Notes under the pieces: generated by a model
Seen by the model: only the letters and a program-made list of their open reading frames with translations
The model's database searches: none
What the model was told of the DNA's origin: nothing
Assembly (NCBI RefSeq): GCF_003955715.1
Contig: NZ_CP034463.1
Span: forward strand, 992,001-1,056,000
Source: Streptomyces aquilus
GTDB lineage: Bacteria; Actinomycetota; Actinomycetes; Streptomycetales; Streptomycetaceae
Direction of reading: 5' to 3'
Length of the DNA: 64,000 nt
In this document: positions 37,360-45,683 of the stretch, in pieces
How positions within the stretch are numbered: position 1 is the first letter of the stretch
How the letters are laid out: the number at the start of each line of letters is the position of its first letter
Made by a program: the position numbers and the translations under genes

Positions 37360-38925
37360 ATGTACGACGAACGTCATCCCGGCCTGCGCCGACGCGGTTT
37401 CCTCGCCGCCACCTCACTGGGCGCGCTCGCCCTCACCACCGGCTGCGGCACCGCCGACGGCGACAGCGACGCCAAGAGCGACGGCGCGCCCAAGCCCGGT
37501 GGGCGGCTGCGTGCCGCGTTCGCGGGCGGCGGCGCCAGCGAGACCCTCGACCCGCATCTGGCCAACCTCTTCGCCGACGTGGCCCGCGCCAAGGCGCTGT
37601 ACGACAAGCTCGCGGACTACGGCGCCGACCTCTCCGCGCAGCCCCGGCTGGCCACCCAGTGGGAGCCCAACAAGACCCTCGACCGCTGGCAGGTCACCCT
37701 GCGCGAGGCCACCTTCCACGACGGCAAGCCCGTCACCGCCGAGGACGTCCTCTACAGCTACCGCCGTATCGCCGACCCGGACCAGGCGTTCCGCGCCAAG
37801 GCGTCCCTGGAGCCCATCGACCTGGACGCCAGCCGCGCCACGGGGCAGCGGTCGATCGAGTTCGTGCTCAAGCGGCCCACGGCCGAATTCCCCAACGTGC
37901 TGGCCGCGTTCGGGGCGTACATCGTCCCCGCCGAGGCCACCGACTTCGACAAGAAGCCGATCGGTTCCGGGCCGTTCCGGTTCGTCTCCTTCGCCCCCGG
38001 CCGCTCCGCCGTCTTCCGCCGCCACGACGCCTACTGGGAGGGCGCCCCGCACCTGGCCGAGCTCGAATTCGTGGTGGCCAACGAGGAGTCGGCCCGCGTC
38101 AACGCGCTCCTCGGCGGACAGGTCGAGTACGCGCACGAACTCAACCCGACCACGGCCCGCGCGCACGAGGGCAAGGGCCAGATCGAGATCGTGCGGCTGC
38201 GCAACAGCGCCATGCAGGCGTTCTGCATGAAGACGGACCGGCCGCCCTTCGACGACCCGCGCGTACGCCAGGCGTTCTTCCTCATCGCCGACCGCAGGGA
38301 ACTCGTCGACGGGGCCCTGTCCGGGGCGGGGGTGGTCGGCAACGACCTGTTCGGCAAGGGGTACGAGTACTACGACGACTCCCTGCCGCAGCGCGAGCAG
38401 GATCTCGACAAGGCCCGCGCCCTGCTCAGGCAGGCCGGCGCCGAGAACCTCAAGGTCACCCTGGACACCTCGGCCGTCGCTGCCGGGTTCACCGAGGCCG
38501 CGAGCATCTTCCGCGACCAGGCCGCAAAGGCCGGTGTCACGATCGACGTGAAGACGGGCAGCAAGGACTCCTACTGGGCCGACATCCTCGACAACGGCAC
38601 CCTGTGCTGCTACCGCTCCGGCGCCATGCCCATCGAGGCCCACATCTCCCAGCGGCTACTCACCGGCTCCACCACCAATGCCACCAAGTGGCGGCACAAG
38701 GACTTCGACGCGCTCTACGAGCAGGCCCAGTCCACCCGCGACGAGTCCGCGCGGGCCGCCGTCTACGACCGGATGCAGCGCCGCCTGTACACCGAGGGCG
38801 GTTTCCTGATCTGGGGGTTCGCCGACTGGATCCTCGGAACGGCCCGCACGGTGCGCGGTGTTGAGGCGAAGGCGCCCGCCAACACGCTCGACTGGGCGCG
38901 CTTCGACAAGGTCTGGCTGGCGTGA
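37360..38925 (+). CDS. ABC transporter substrate-binding lipoprotein (family 5, nickel/peptide type)
   Basis: A 521-residue exported protein. Tat-type signal with lipobox (LRRRGFLAATSLGALALTTGC), then the SBP family-5 fold (TLDPHLANLF, WQVTLREATFHDGKPVTAEDVLYSYRRI, GSGPFRFVSF, FCMKTDRPPFDDPRVRQAFF). Members bind peptides, nickel, or metal-opine complexes (NikA, CntA). The ATG at 37360 follows AAGGAACC. It opens the import half of the operon; the two permeases and fused ATPase follow with 4-base overlaps. Confidence 0.92.
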   Translation: MYDERHPGLRRRGFLAATSLGALALTTGCGTADGDSDAKSDGAPKPGGRLRAAFAGGGASETLDPHLANLFADVARAKALYDKLADYGADLSAQPRLATQWEPNKTLDRWQVTLREATFHDGKPVTAEDVLYSYRRIADPDQAFRAKASLEPIDLDASRATGQRSIEFVLKRPTAEFPNVLAAFGAYIVPAEATDFDKKPIGSGPFRFVSFAPGRSAVFRRHDAYWEGAPHLAELEFVVANEESARVNALLGGQVEYAHELNPTTARAHEGKGQIEIVRLRNSAMQAFCMKTDRPPFDDPRVRQAFFLIADRRELVDGALSGAGVVGNDLFGKGYEYYDDSLPQREQDLDKARALLRQAGAENLKVTLDTSAVAAGFTEAASIFRDQAAKAGVTIDVKTGSKDSYWADILDNGTLCCYRSGAMPIEAHISQRLLTGSTTNATKWRHKDFDALYEQAQSTRDESARAAVYDRMQRRLYTEGGFLIWGFADWILGTARTVRGVEAKAPANTLDWARFDKVWLA

Positions 38926-39875
38926 GCGGACTGCGTTCCTTCGTCGCCCGGCGGCTGCTCCTCGGTGCCGCGCAGACCGTGGCCGTGGTGCTGCTGGTCT
39001 TCGCGCTCACCGAGGCGCTGCCGGGCGACGCCGCCGTGGCCCTGGCCGGGGACCAGCCCGACCCGGCCAGGATCGCGGCGATCCGCGCGACCATGCACCT
39101 CGACGAGCCCGCCCATGACCGGCTCGCCGACTGGGCGGCGGGACTGCTCCACGGCGATCTCGGCACCTCGCTGGTCTCCGGCCGCCCGGTCGGCCAGTAC
39201 ATCGCCGACGGCTTCGGCCCCACCCTCCTGCTGGCCGCGCTCACCCTGGCGCTGCTCGTACCCCTCGGCTTCGGCCTCGGCGTGTTCGCCGCCCGCCACG
39301 AGGGGCGGCCGGCCGACCGGTTGATCAGCTCGGTGACCCTCGCGGTGTACGCGGTGCCCGAGTTCGCCCTCGGGGTGCTGCTGGTGACCGTCCTGGCGCT
39401 GCAACTGGCGTGGCTGCCACCGACCGCCGTCGGCTACGGCACGGACCTGCTCGGCCACCCCGCCGCACTCGTCCTGCCGGTGCTCGTCCTGCTGGCGCGG
39501 CCGGTGTGCTCGCTGTCCCGGCTGGTACGGGCGGGCATGATCGACGCGCTGGCCTCGCCGTACGTGGCGCAGGCCCGCCGCTACGGGATCCCGGCCCTCC
39601 GCGTCCACTACACCCACGCGCTGCCGGGCGCCCTCGCCCCCGCCGTCCAGCAACTCGCCCGCACCGTCGACTGGTTGCTGTGCGGCGTCATCGTCGTGGA
39701 GGCGCTGTTCGTGATCCCCGGCCTCGGCACCGTGCTCCTCGACGCCGTCGCCGAACGCGACGTGCCGGTGGTCCAGGGGCTCGCGGTGGTGTTCGGCGTG
39801 CTGACCGTCGTCATCAACCTCGGCGCGGACCTCGTGGCCCACCGGCTGGCGCCCCGGGCGGGGGTGGCCGCGTGA
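38922..39875 (+). CDS. ABC transporter permease 1 (DppB/NikB-like)
   Basis: A 317-residue membrane protein with about six transmembrane helices. N-terminal FVARRLLLGAAQTVAVVLLVFAL and the loop MHLDEP...GLLHGDLGTSLVSGRPV are characteristic of DppB/NikB. The cytoplasmic EAA-like loop is AQARRYGIPALRVHYTHALPGALAP. GTG 38922 overlaps the binding-protein stop (GTGA). Confidence 0.9.
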   Translation: MSGLRSFVARRLLLGAAQTVAVVLLVFALTEALPGDAAVALAGDQPDPARIAAIRATMHLDEPAHDRLADWAAGLLHGDLGTSLVSGRPVGQYIADGFGPTLLLAALTLALLVPLGFGLGVFAARHEGRPADRLISSVTLAVYAVPEFALGVLLVTVLALQLAWLPPTAVGYGTDLLGHPAALVLPVLVLLARPVCSLSRLVRAGMIDALASPYVAQARRYGIPALRVHYTHALPGALAPAVQQLARTVDWLLCGVIVVEALFVIPGLGTVLLDAVAERDVPVVQGLAVVFGVLTVVINLGADLVAHRLAPRAGVAA

Positions 39876-40693
39876 GCACGGTGCGTACGGGGCGCTTCGC
39901 GCTCGGCGTCGCGGTCATCGCCGTACCGCTGCTCATCGCCCTGCTGGGGCCGACGTTCGCGGGTCAACCGGGGCCGCGGGCACTGTCGTTCACGCTGGGC
40001 GACGGTCACTGGCTCGGTACCGACTTCGTGGGCCGGGACGTGTGGCGCCAGGTGCTGCACGGGGGCCGGCCGGTCGTGCTGACCGCGCTGGCCGCCACCG
40101 CGCTGTCGTACCTCGTCGCGCTCCCGGTCGGTCTGGCCGGGGCGCTCACGCACCGCCGCTGGCTGGAGGAGCTGCTGATGCGGCCCCTGGACGTCCTGCT
40201 GGCGGTGCCGTCCCTGCTGCTGATCCTGCTGGCCGCGACCGTGTTCTCGCCGGGGGCCGTGGGGCTCGCGCTGCTGGTCGCGCTGGTCAACGTGCCCGAC
40301 GCCGCCCGCATCGTCCGGGCCGCCGCGGCGGAGGCCGCCGCCCGCCCGGCCGTCGAGGCGCTGCGCATGCAGGGCGAGACGTGGTGGCGGATGGCCGTCG
40401 GCTACGTCGGCCGGTCCATCCTGCGCACCCTGGCCGCGGACGCCGGGACGCGGCTGACCGGTGTGCTGTACCTGGTCGCGACGGCGGCGTTCCTCGGGGT
40501 CGGGGTGGCTCCGGACGCCGCCGACTGGGCGGTCATGGTCGACCGCAACCGTACGGGCCTGTTCGTCCAGCCGTGGGCCGTCGTCGTCCCCGCCCTGCTG
40601 ATCGTCGCGCTGACGATGGGCACCAATCTCCTCTTCGACGCGGCGCTCGGGGGCGACCGGGGTCGAAACGCGGGAAGGGAAGCACGCTCGTGA
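39872..40693 (+). CDS. ABC transporter permease 2 (DppC/NikC-like)
   Basis: A 273-residue membrane protein with five or six helices. HWLGTDFVGRDVWRQVLHGGR is the DppC-type periplasmic loop (LGTDxxGRD). The EAA loop is EALRMQGETWWRMAVGYVGRSILRTL. GTG 39872 overlaps permease 1 (GTGA). It forms the channel with permease 1. Confidence 0.9.
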   Translation: MSTVRTGRFALGVAVIAVPLLIALLGPTFAGQPGPRALSFTLGDGHWLGTDFVGRDVWRQVLHGGRPVVLTALAATALSYLVALPVGLAGALTHRRWLEELLMRPLDVLLAVPSLLLILLAATVFSPGAVGLALLVALVNVPDAARIVRAAAAEAAARPAVEALRMQGETWWRMAVGYVGRSILRTLAADAGTRLTGVLYLVATAAFLGVGVAPDAADWAVMVDRNRTGLFVQPWAVVVPALLIVALTMGTNLLFDAALGGDRGRNAGREARS

Positions 40694-42339
40694 ACCACAG
40701 GGACGACAGTGCGGGGCGGGGCGGGGAGCGCTCGGACACGCAGCCCCTCGCCGAGGAACCGCTGCCTCCGAAGCCCGTCGCCGAAGAACCCTTGGCCGAG
40801 CTGCGTGAGCTGCGGGTCGAGATCGGCAGCAGGGCGATCGTCGACGGCGTGACGCTCAGGGTGGTGCCCGGCAAGGTCACCGCCCTGGTCGGCGCCTCCG
40901 GCAGCGGCAAGACCACCACCGGGCTGGCCCTGCTCGGGGAGTTCCCGCCGGGGGCCCGCGTGACCGGCGAGGTGCGCCGGGCCACTGACGACCCCGTGGG
41001 CTACGTCCCGCAGCATCCCGCGGCCGTGCTCAACCCCGCCCGCCGGATCTCCGCGCTCCTCACCGACATCGCCCGCGCCCAGGTGGGCCATCTGCCGCGA
41101 GCGCGGCGCCGGACGGCGGCCCGCGAACGAGTCCTGCACGCGCTCGCCGAGGCCCAACTCCAGGACGCCGACGCCCTCTTGCGCCGTCACCCGCACCAGC
41201 TCTCGGGCGGACAGCAGCAGCGCGTCGTCCTCGCGCAGGCCCTGCTGCTGGGTGCCCGGATCATCGTCGCGGACGAGCCCACCACCGGCCAGGACGCCCT
41301 CACCAAGAGCCGCGTCGTCGAGCAGTTGGCGGCCGTCGCGGCCCGCGGCATCGCCGTCGTCCTGCTCAGCCACGACCTGGACGTCGTACGGGCGCTCGCC
41401 GACGAGGTGATCGTCATGCGGGCGGGCCGGGTCGTGGAATCGGGTCCTGCGCAGCGCCTCTGGTCGGCGCCACGGCATCCGTGGACACGCGAACTCCTCG
41501 CCGGACACCCGCAGTTCCCGACACAGGCAAGTTCAACGGGGCGGCCCGTCCTCCAGATCCGGGACCTGGTCGCCCGCCACCGCGACACCACCGTGCGCGG
41601 CACGACCGAGGTGCTGCGGACGCCCCGACTCGACCTGCACCACGGCGAGTGCCTCGCCGTGGTCGGCCGTTCCGGCAGCGGCAAGACCACCCTCGCCCGC
41701 TGCCTGGCCGGACTCCACCGCGACCACGACGGCCGAGTCCTCCTCGACGGCGCCCCGCTGCCGCGCAGCCTGCGCGGTCGCAGCCGCGCGCAGCTGGCGG
41801 CCGTGCAGTACGTCTTCCAGGACGCGCGCGCCGCCTTCGACGAACACCGGCCGGTGCTGCACCAGGTGGCCCGCACCGCCGTACGGCTGCGCGGCACCGA
41901 CCCCGCCGCGGCGACGCGGGAAGCCCTGGCCACGCTGGCCGGCCTCGGCCTGGACGAGGATCTCGCCCGCCGACGCCCGGGGCGGCTCTCCGGAGGTGAA
42001 CTCCAGCGAGCCGCCCTCGCCCGCGCCCTGCTGGCCCGCCCCCGCGTCCTCGTCTGCGACGAGATCACCTCCGGCCTGGACACCGTCACCCGGCGCGGCA
42101 TCCTCGACCTCCTCACCACCCTGCTCCACGACCGCGGCGACGACCTGTCCCTCGTCCTGATCACCCACGACCTGGACACCGCCGCACTCGCCCACCGCAT
42201 CGCCGTCCTGGACGCCGGCGAACTCGTCGAGCAGGGTCCGGCCGACCGGGTCCTCACCGCGCCCCGCCATCCGTTCACCCGGTCACTCCTGGAGAGCACG
42301 GCCCGTCGTAGGACCGGCCAAGCGACATCGGCCGTCTAG
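40690..42339 (+). CDS. Fused double ATP-binding protein (DppD-DppF / NikD-NikE type)
   Basis: A 549-residue cytoplasmic protein with two complete ABC modules. Module 1 has Walker A GASGSGKTT, signature LSGGQQQRV and Walker B IIVADEPTTGQD. Module 2 has GRSGSGKTT, LSGGELQRA and VLVCDEITSGLD. The first 35 residues form an acidic, Pro-rich extension. Separate genes in most nickel/peptide systems are fused here. GTG 40690 overlaps permease 2 (GTGA). It is the last gene of the operon; 66 bases follow before the next gene. Confidence 0.93.
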   Translation: MNHRDDSAGRGGERSDTQPLAEEPLPPKPVAEEPLAELRELRVEIGSRAIVDGVTLRVVPGKVTALVGASGSGKTTTGLALLGEFPPGARVTGEVRRATDDPVGYVPQHPAAVLNPARRISALLTDIARAQVGHLPRARRRTAARERVLHALAEAQLQDADALLRRHPHQLSGGQQQRVVLAQALLLGARIIVADEPTTGQDALTKSRVVEQLAAVAARGIAVVLLSHDLDVVRALADEVIVMRAGRVVESGPAQRLWSAPRHPWTRELLAGHPQFPTQASSTGRPVLQIRDLVARHRDTTVRGTTEVLRTPRLDLHHGECLAVVGRSGSGKTTLARCLAGLHRDHDGRVLLDGAPLPRSLRGRSRAQLAAVQYVFQDARAAFDEHRPVLHQVARTAVRLRGTDPAAATREALATLAGLGLDEDLARRRPGRLSGGELQRAALARALLARPRVLVCDEITSGLDTVTRRGILDLLTTLLHDRGDDLSLVLITHDLDTAALAHRIAVLDAGELVEQGPADRVLTAPRHPFTRSLLESTARRRTGQATSAV

Positions 42340-42405
42340 GACGGAAACCGACCTAATAGCGGCCTACCGTCGAAGCATCCAGCACCACCGACGAAGGGGA
42401 ACACC

Positions 42406-42939
42406 ATGACCGAGGACAGGACTGCCGCTCCCCAGGGCTACACCAGCGTGACCCCCTGGGTCGTCACCGATGACACGGGGGCGTTTCTCGACTTCGTCGC
42501 CCAGGCCTTCGAAGGTGAGGAGCTCGGGCGGGTGGTGACCGAGGACGGGCTGATCGGACATGGTGAGATCCGGGTCGGCGACACGGTCGTGCTCGCCTTC
42601 GACCGCCGCGCGGAGTGGCCGGTCATGCCGAGCCTGCTGCGCGTCTTCGTCGCCGACGCCGACAAGGCGTTCTCCCGGGCCCTGGCGGCGGGTGGCCAGG
42701 TGGTCACCGCCGTGACGAACGACGCCTTCGGGCAGCGGGGCGGCCGTATCAAGGACCCGTTCGGCAACATCTGGTGGGTGGTCAGCCATGTGGAGGACGT
42801 GCCCGAGGCGGAGATGTGGCAGCGGTTGCGCGAGCCGGTGTACGCCGAGGCGATGCGCGTGGCCCAGGAGACGCTGGACGCGGAGCTCAGCGGTCGGCGC
42901 AGCGGGCGCAGCAGCGCGCCCGTCAGGAGCGGCGACTGA
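42406..42939 (+). CDS. VOC-family (glyoxalase/PhnB-like) protein
   Basis: A 177-residue protein with one VOC domain (beta-alpha-beta-beta-beta repeat): YTSVTPWVVTDDTGAFLDFVAQAF at the start and GQRGGRIKDPFGNIWWVVSHVED with the typical DPFGNxW end. The metal-site residues are only partly conserved, as in PhnB-like proteins of unknown substrate. The C-terminal 40 residues form an Ala/Arg-rich helix. GAAGGGGAACACC precedes the ATG. Confidence 0.85.
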   Translation: MTEDRTAAPQGYTSVTPWVVTDDTGAFLDFVAQAFEGEELGRVVTEDGLIGHGEIRVGDTVVLAFDRRAEWPVMPSLLRVFVADADKAFSRALAAGGQVVTAVTNDAFGQRGGRIKDPFGNIWWVVSHVEDVPEAEMWQRLREPVYAEAMRVAQETLDAELSGRRSGRSSAPVRSGD

Positions 42940-42941
42940 CT

Positions 42942-42959
42942 GGGCCCGCCCCCGGGCCC
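42942..42959. terminator. Convergent hairpin terminator
   Basis: GGGCCCG (42942-42948) pairs with CGGGCCC (42953-42959) around CCCC, between the VOC gene and the minus-strand gene ending at 42973. Confidence 0.6.
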
Positions 42960-42972
42960 GGTGCGGCGAGTC

Positions 42973-44268
42973 CTACGGCGTGTCGCTGACCGGCGGCAGC
43001 GCCGCCCAGACCTCTTGCAGCAGCGCCTCGTAGTGCTCCCCGTAAGTGACCACGCCCGCGTACACCGCGTCGAGGGCGGCCCGCAGGGGGTCCGCCTCCG
43101 CGGCTCCGGTCACCGCGGGCAGCGCCATGTGGGGCTGGGACATCCGCCGGGACGGGTCCGGGGCACCGCTGGTGACTCCCGTGGTGAACACGGCGGTTGC
43201 GGACCGGCGCCCGGGCACCCGCTGCGTCTGGGACCATTCGACGGCGGCGGCCGCGGGACCCACCACCTGCGGTGCCTCCCAGGCCGTCACCCCCGGCCGC
43301 GGCGCGGGCGGCTGGAACGGGGGCCGCTCGGGCGGGACGGCGTCGCCCACGGTCCGGTCCGGGGCGTGCGGGTCGTCGGCCAAGGTCTGCCACATGCGCC
43401 CCCAGTCGTCGAAGGGCGGCGGCAGAGGGCGCCCCTCCGCGAGCGCGGTGAGCCCGTCGGTGACCCAGTCGAGAGCGGTGAGGCCGGACTGTTCGCAGGC
43501 CCGCCGAGCCGCCAACAGGGCCACTGCCCGCTGGACTTCGGGACCGGCGGCGTCGATCGCATGGACCAGGGGCGGGTCGAAGCGCACCAGACCGCGGACG
43601 TTGCCCAGGACCTCACGCAGGGCCTGGCTGGGCAGCTGCCCGCCCCACTCCCAGCGTTCCAGGGCGAGTTGGTTCTCCCGCTCGGCCCCCTCCTGTTCGA
43701 GTCGCTCGCGGCGCTCGGCCTCGGCCCGCTCTTCCGGGGTGGGCGGCGGCGGTTGCTCGGCGGCGTAGGTGTGCCAGTAGGCGGCGATCTTCGACGTGTG
43801 CCGGAGCACGCGGTCGGTGTCCGGTGGGGCGGGCCAGAACTGCAGGAGATAGCAGTCCAGTTGCGGCTCGTCGTCCATCCGGGTGTCTTTCCTGTTCGCC
43901 TCGTCCATGCCCTTGGCGCAGTAGCGCACGCGGTAGTCGGTCTCCTCCAGGTCCAGCTCCCAGACGTCTTCGCCCGCCCACTGCACCAGTCGGCTGTCCG
44001 CCGAGACGGGACGGAAGGACACCTCCACCACGTCCTCCCACCGCGGGTCCAAGGCGGGCGGCTCCTCATGGACCTCGACGGTGAAACCGACGTCCCCCGT
44101 GTGCAGCCCGGTCGTCAGCCACAGGGCGCCCGGGATCGCGGCACCGCACAGACCCGCGCGCTGTCCGGCGAACGCCTCGGCGAGGTCCGGGCCGAAGCTC
44201 TCCGGGTCACTCTCGACATAGATCTGCCCGTAGTGCACGAACACTTCGCCCTCGACCGGCCTGCGCAT
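42973..44268 (-). CDS. Large protein of unknown function
   Basis: A 431-residue soluble protein. Residues 1-150 form a beta-rich domain (EVFVHYGQIYVESD, CGAAIPGALWLTTGLHTGDVGFTVEVHEEPP, VSFRPVSADSRLVQW) that resembles ComJ-like or immunity-type folds. Residues 170-215 are a Glu/Arg-rich coiled coil, followed by a helical region and a Pro-rich C-terminus. I do not recognise the family. ATG 44268 follows GGGAGGTAG; the frame is open to 44487 only as noise. No genetic partner is obvious. Confidence 0.65.
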   Translation of the reverse strand: MRRPVEGEVFVHYGQIYVESDPESFGPDLAEAFAGQRAGLCGAAIPGALWLTTGLHTGDVGFTVEVHEEPPALDPRWEDVVEVSFRPVSADSRLVQWAGEDVWELDLEETDYRVRYCAKGMDEANRKDTRMDDEPQLDCYLLQFWPAPPDTDRVLRHTSKIAAYWHTYAAEQPPPPTPEERAEAERRERLEQEGAERENQLALERWEWGGQLPSQALREVLGNVRGLVRFDPPLVHAIDAAGPEVQRAVALLAARRACEQSGLTALDWVTDGLTALAEGRPLPPPFDDWGRMWQTLADDPHAPDRTVGDAVPPERPPFQPPAPRPGVTAWEAPQVVGPAAAAVEWSQTQRVPGRRSATAVFTTGVTSGAPDPSRRMSQPHMALPAVTGAAEADPLRAALDAVYAGVVTYGEHYEALLQEVWAALPPVSDTP

Positions 44269-44354
44269 CGCTACCTCCCGCTGGATGTGCCACCACCCTA
44301 CGGACGACCACTGACAGCGCCGTCGGGCCGCGAACCCCCTCAAGACGCGCGCCG

Positions 44355-44873
44355 TCAGGACTTCTTCGCCGTCCGGGCCCGGTACGCCGCGACCGTCGTC
44401 CGGCTCGCGCAGGCGTTGGAGCAGAAGCGACGTGTCCGGTTCCGTGACTGGTCCACGAAGTAGTTGCCGCAGCCTTCCGCCGCGCACCGCCCCAGCGTCA
44501 CGGCCGGCTCCCCGGCCACGACCAGCGCGAGCTGGGCGGCGATCAGCTGGCCGGCCCAGCGCTGGGCCGGAGTGCCGTTGCGGCTGAAGTGGACGTGCCA
44601 GCCGCCGAGTCCGTCATGGTCGGACAGATGCATCTCCGGCGGGTAGTCACGCAGCAGCCGGTGCACGGCCTCGGGTGCGGTGCCGTCGACCGCCTGCGCC
44701 AAGGCCTCTCGCACGAGGTCCGGCAGCTCGCCGTAGTCGCCGTCCGGCGGCGGAGTGATCTCGTGTTCCTCGAAGAACTGGCCGACGAACTGGCCGTGTT
44801 GGTCGAGAGACCTCGTGTTGGCCAGCTCGACGGCCAGCCGCGTCACGTTCCCGACGTAGTCACCGTATTGCAC
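44355..44873 (-). CDS. CGNR zinc-finger (ABATE-domain) transcriptional regulator
   Basis: A 172-residue protein. N-terminal ABATE-type helical domain (LAVELANTRSLDQHGQFVGQF) and C-terminal CGNR zinc finger: CAAEGCGNYFVDQSRNRTRRFCSNACASRTTVAAYRAR. These proteins are putative stress-responsive DNA-binding regulators. The GTG at 44873 follows AGGTGG; ATGs further upstream (44912, 44927) lie across the divergent promoter. It faces the leaderless gene at 44911 and probably controls it or itself through the CCTACAT repeats between them. Confidence 0.8.
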   Translation of the reverse strand: MQYGDYVGNVTRLAVELANTRSLDQHGQFVGQFFEEHEITPPPDGDYGELPDLVREALAQAVDGTAPEAVHRLLRDYPPEMHLSDHDGLGGWHVHFSRNGTPAQRWAGQLIAAQLALVVAGEPAVTLGRCAAEGCGNYFVDQSRNRTRRFCSNACASRTTVAAYRARTAKKS

Positions 44874-44903
44874 TTGACCACCTACATCGCCGCTTCCTAA
44901 TGT
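44874..44903 (+). promoter_or_regulatory. Consensus-like promoter of the leaderless gene at 44911
   Basis: TTGACC (44874-44879) and TAATGT (44898-44903) are 18 bases apart, a near-consensus vegetative promoter. The -10 ends seven bases before the ATG at 44911, so transcription should start at or next to the start codon, giving a leaderless mRNA. Confidence 0.7.
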
Positions 44904-44933
44904 AGGCGCCATGATATCTGATGCCACCTACAT
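44881..44933. repeat. CCTACAT operator-like repeats in the CGNR divergent promoter
   Basis: CCTACAT occurs at 44881-44887, inverted (ATGTAGG) at 44900-44906, and again at 44927-44933 within the start of the next gene. The first two form an inverted repeat with a 12-base spacer overlapping the promoter. This is a candidate binding site for the adjacent CGNR protein. Confidence 0.5.
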
Positions 44934-45594
44934 CGCTCGTCGGCTGCACCTGCTCGGGGAATGGGACGCCGCGCTCGCCGTCCTGGGCCCGGACGCCGAA
45001 CCCGAGCTGCGTGCGGAGATCGCCGTAGAGCGCTGGTTCTTCCGGATCGAGGGTCATGAGGAGGCCGAGAAGGCGGTCGCGGCGCTCGACCCCGCGTCGC
45101 CGACCGCACAGCTGCTCACGGCGCGACTGGCTTACAGCCGGCTCCTGTTCCGTCGCGACCCGCGTCCCGACGACCGCGCCGTGGCCGAGGCCGGCTACCG
45201 GGCGGCGGTCGAGGGCGGTGACGAGAAGCTGCGCGGCTGGGCCGAGTTCCACTGGGCGGTCCTGCTGGACAACATCGACGAGGACCCGGCGGCCGCCGAC
45301 CCGCACTACGAGACGGCACTCGACCTCGCCACGGCGACGGGCGACGAGTTCCTCGAGTCGTACATCATCCGGCACGTCGCTCCGCGCAGGGAGCCCGCCG
45401 AGCGGATCGCGATGCTGCGCCGCTCGCTTCATCTGCGGGGCGCGCTCGGTGCCCGGCCGCAGACCGTCGCCGCACAGGCCCTCCTCGCCCGCGCCCTCCC
45501 CGAGGACGACCCCGAGCGCGCCGAACTCATCCGTACGTTCCGCCCGGCCGCGGAGGAACTGCACATCGGCTGGCTCCTGTCCGCTCACGTCTGA
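44911..45594 (+). CDS. TPR-like helical protein of unknown function, probably leaderless
   Basis: A 227-residue all-helical protein with Ala-rich helix pairs reminiscent of tetratricopeptide repeats (ARLAYSRLLFR, RGWAEFHWAVLLDNI, DPHYETALDLATATGDEF). No catalytic motif is visible. There is no ribosome-binding site: the -10 hexamer ends seven bases before the ATG. It is divergent from the CGNR regulator, which likely controls it. Function unknown. Confidence 0.7.
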   Translation: MISDATYIARRLHLLGEWDAALAVLGPDAEPELRAEIAVERWFFRIEGHEEAEKAVAALDPASPTAQLLTARLAYSRLLFRRDPRPDDRAVAEAGYRAAVEGGDEKLRGWAEFHWAVLLDNIDEDPAAADPHYETALDLATATGDEFLESYIIRHVAPRREPAERIAMLRRSLHLRGALGARPQTVAAQALLARALPEDDPERAELIRTFRPAAEELHIGWLLSAHV

Positions 45595-45683
45595 GGGCGC
45601 GAGTGCGCGCCGGCGGCTCGTACGATGAACCGCCTCACGAATCGGTGAGCACAGCTTCGTGACGTGCGCGAGAAGGAGACAGG

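Noticed and set aside
31106..42339. NRPS-type siderophore or coelibactin-like cluster.
   Set aside because: There are no adenylation, condensation or carrier domains; the biosynthetic genes are a ligase, PLP enzyme, epimerase and methyltransferase only.
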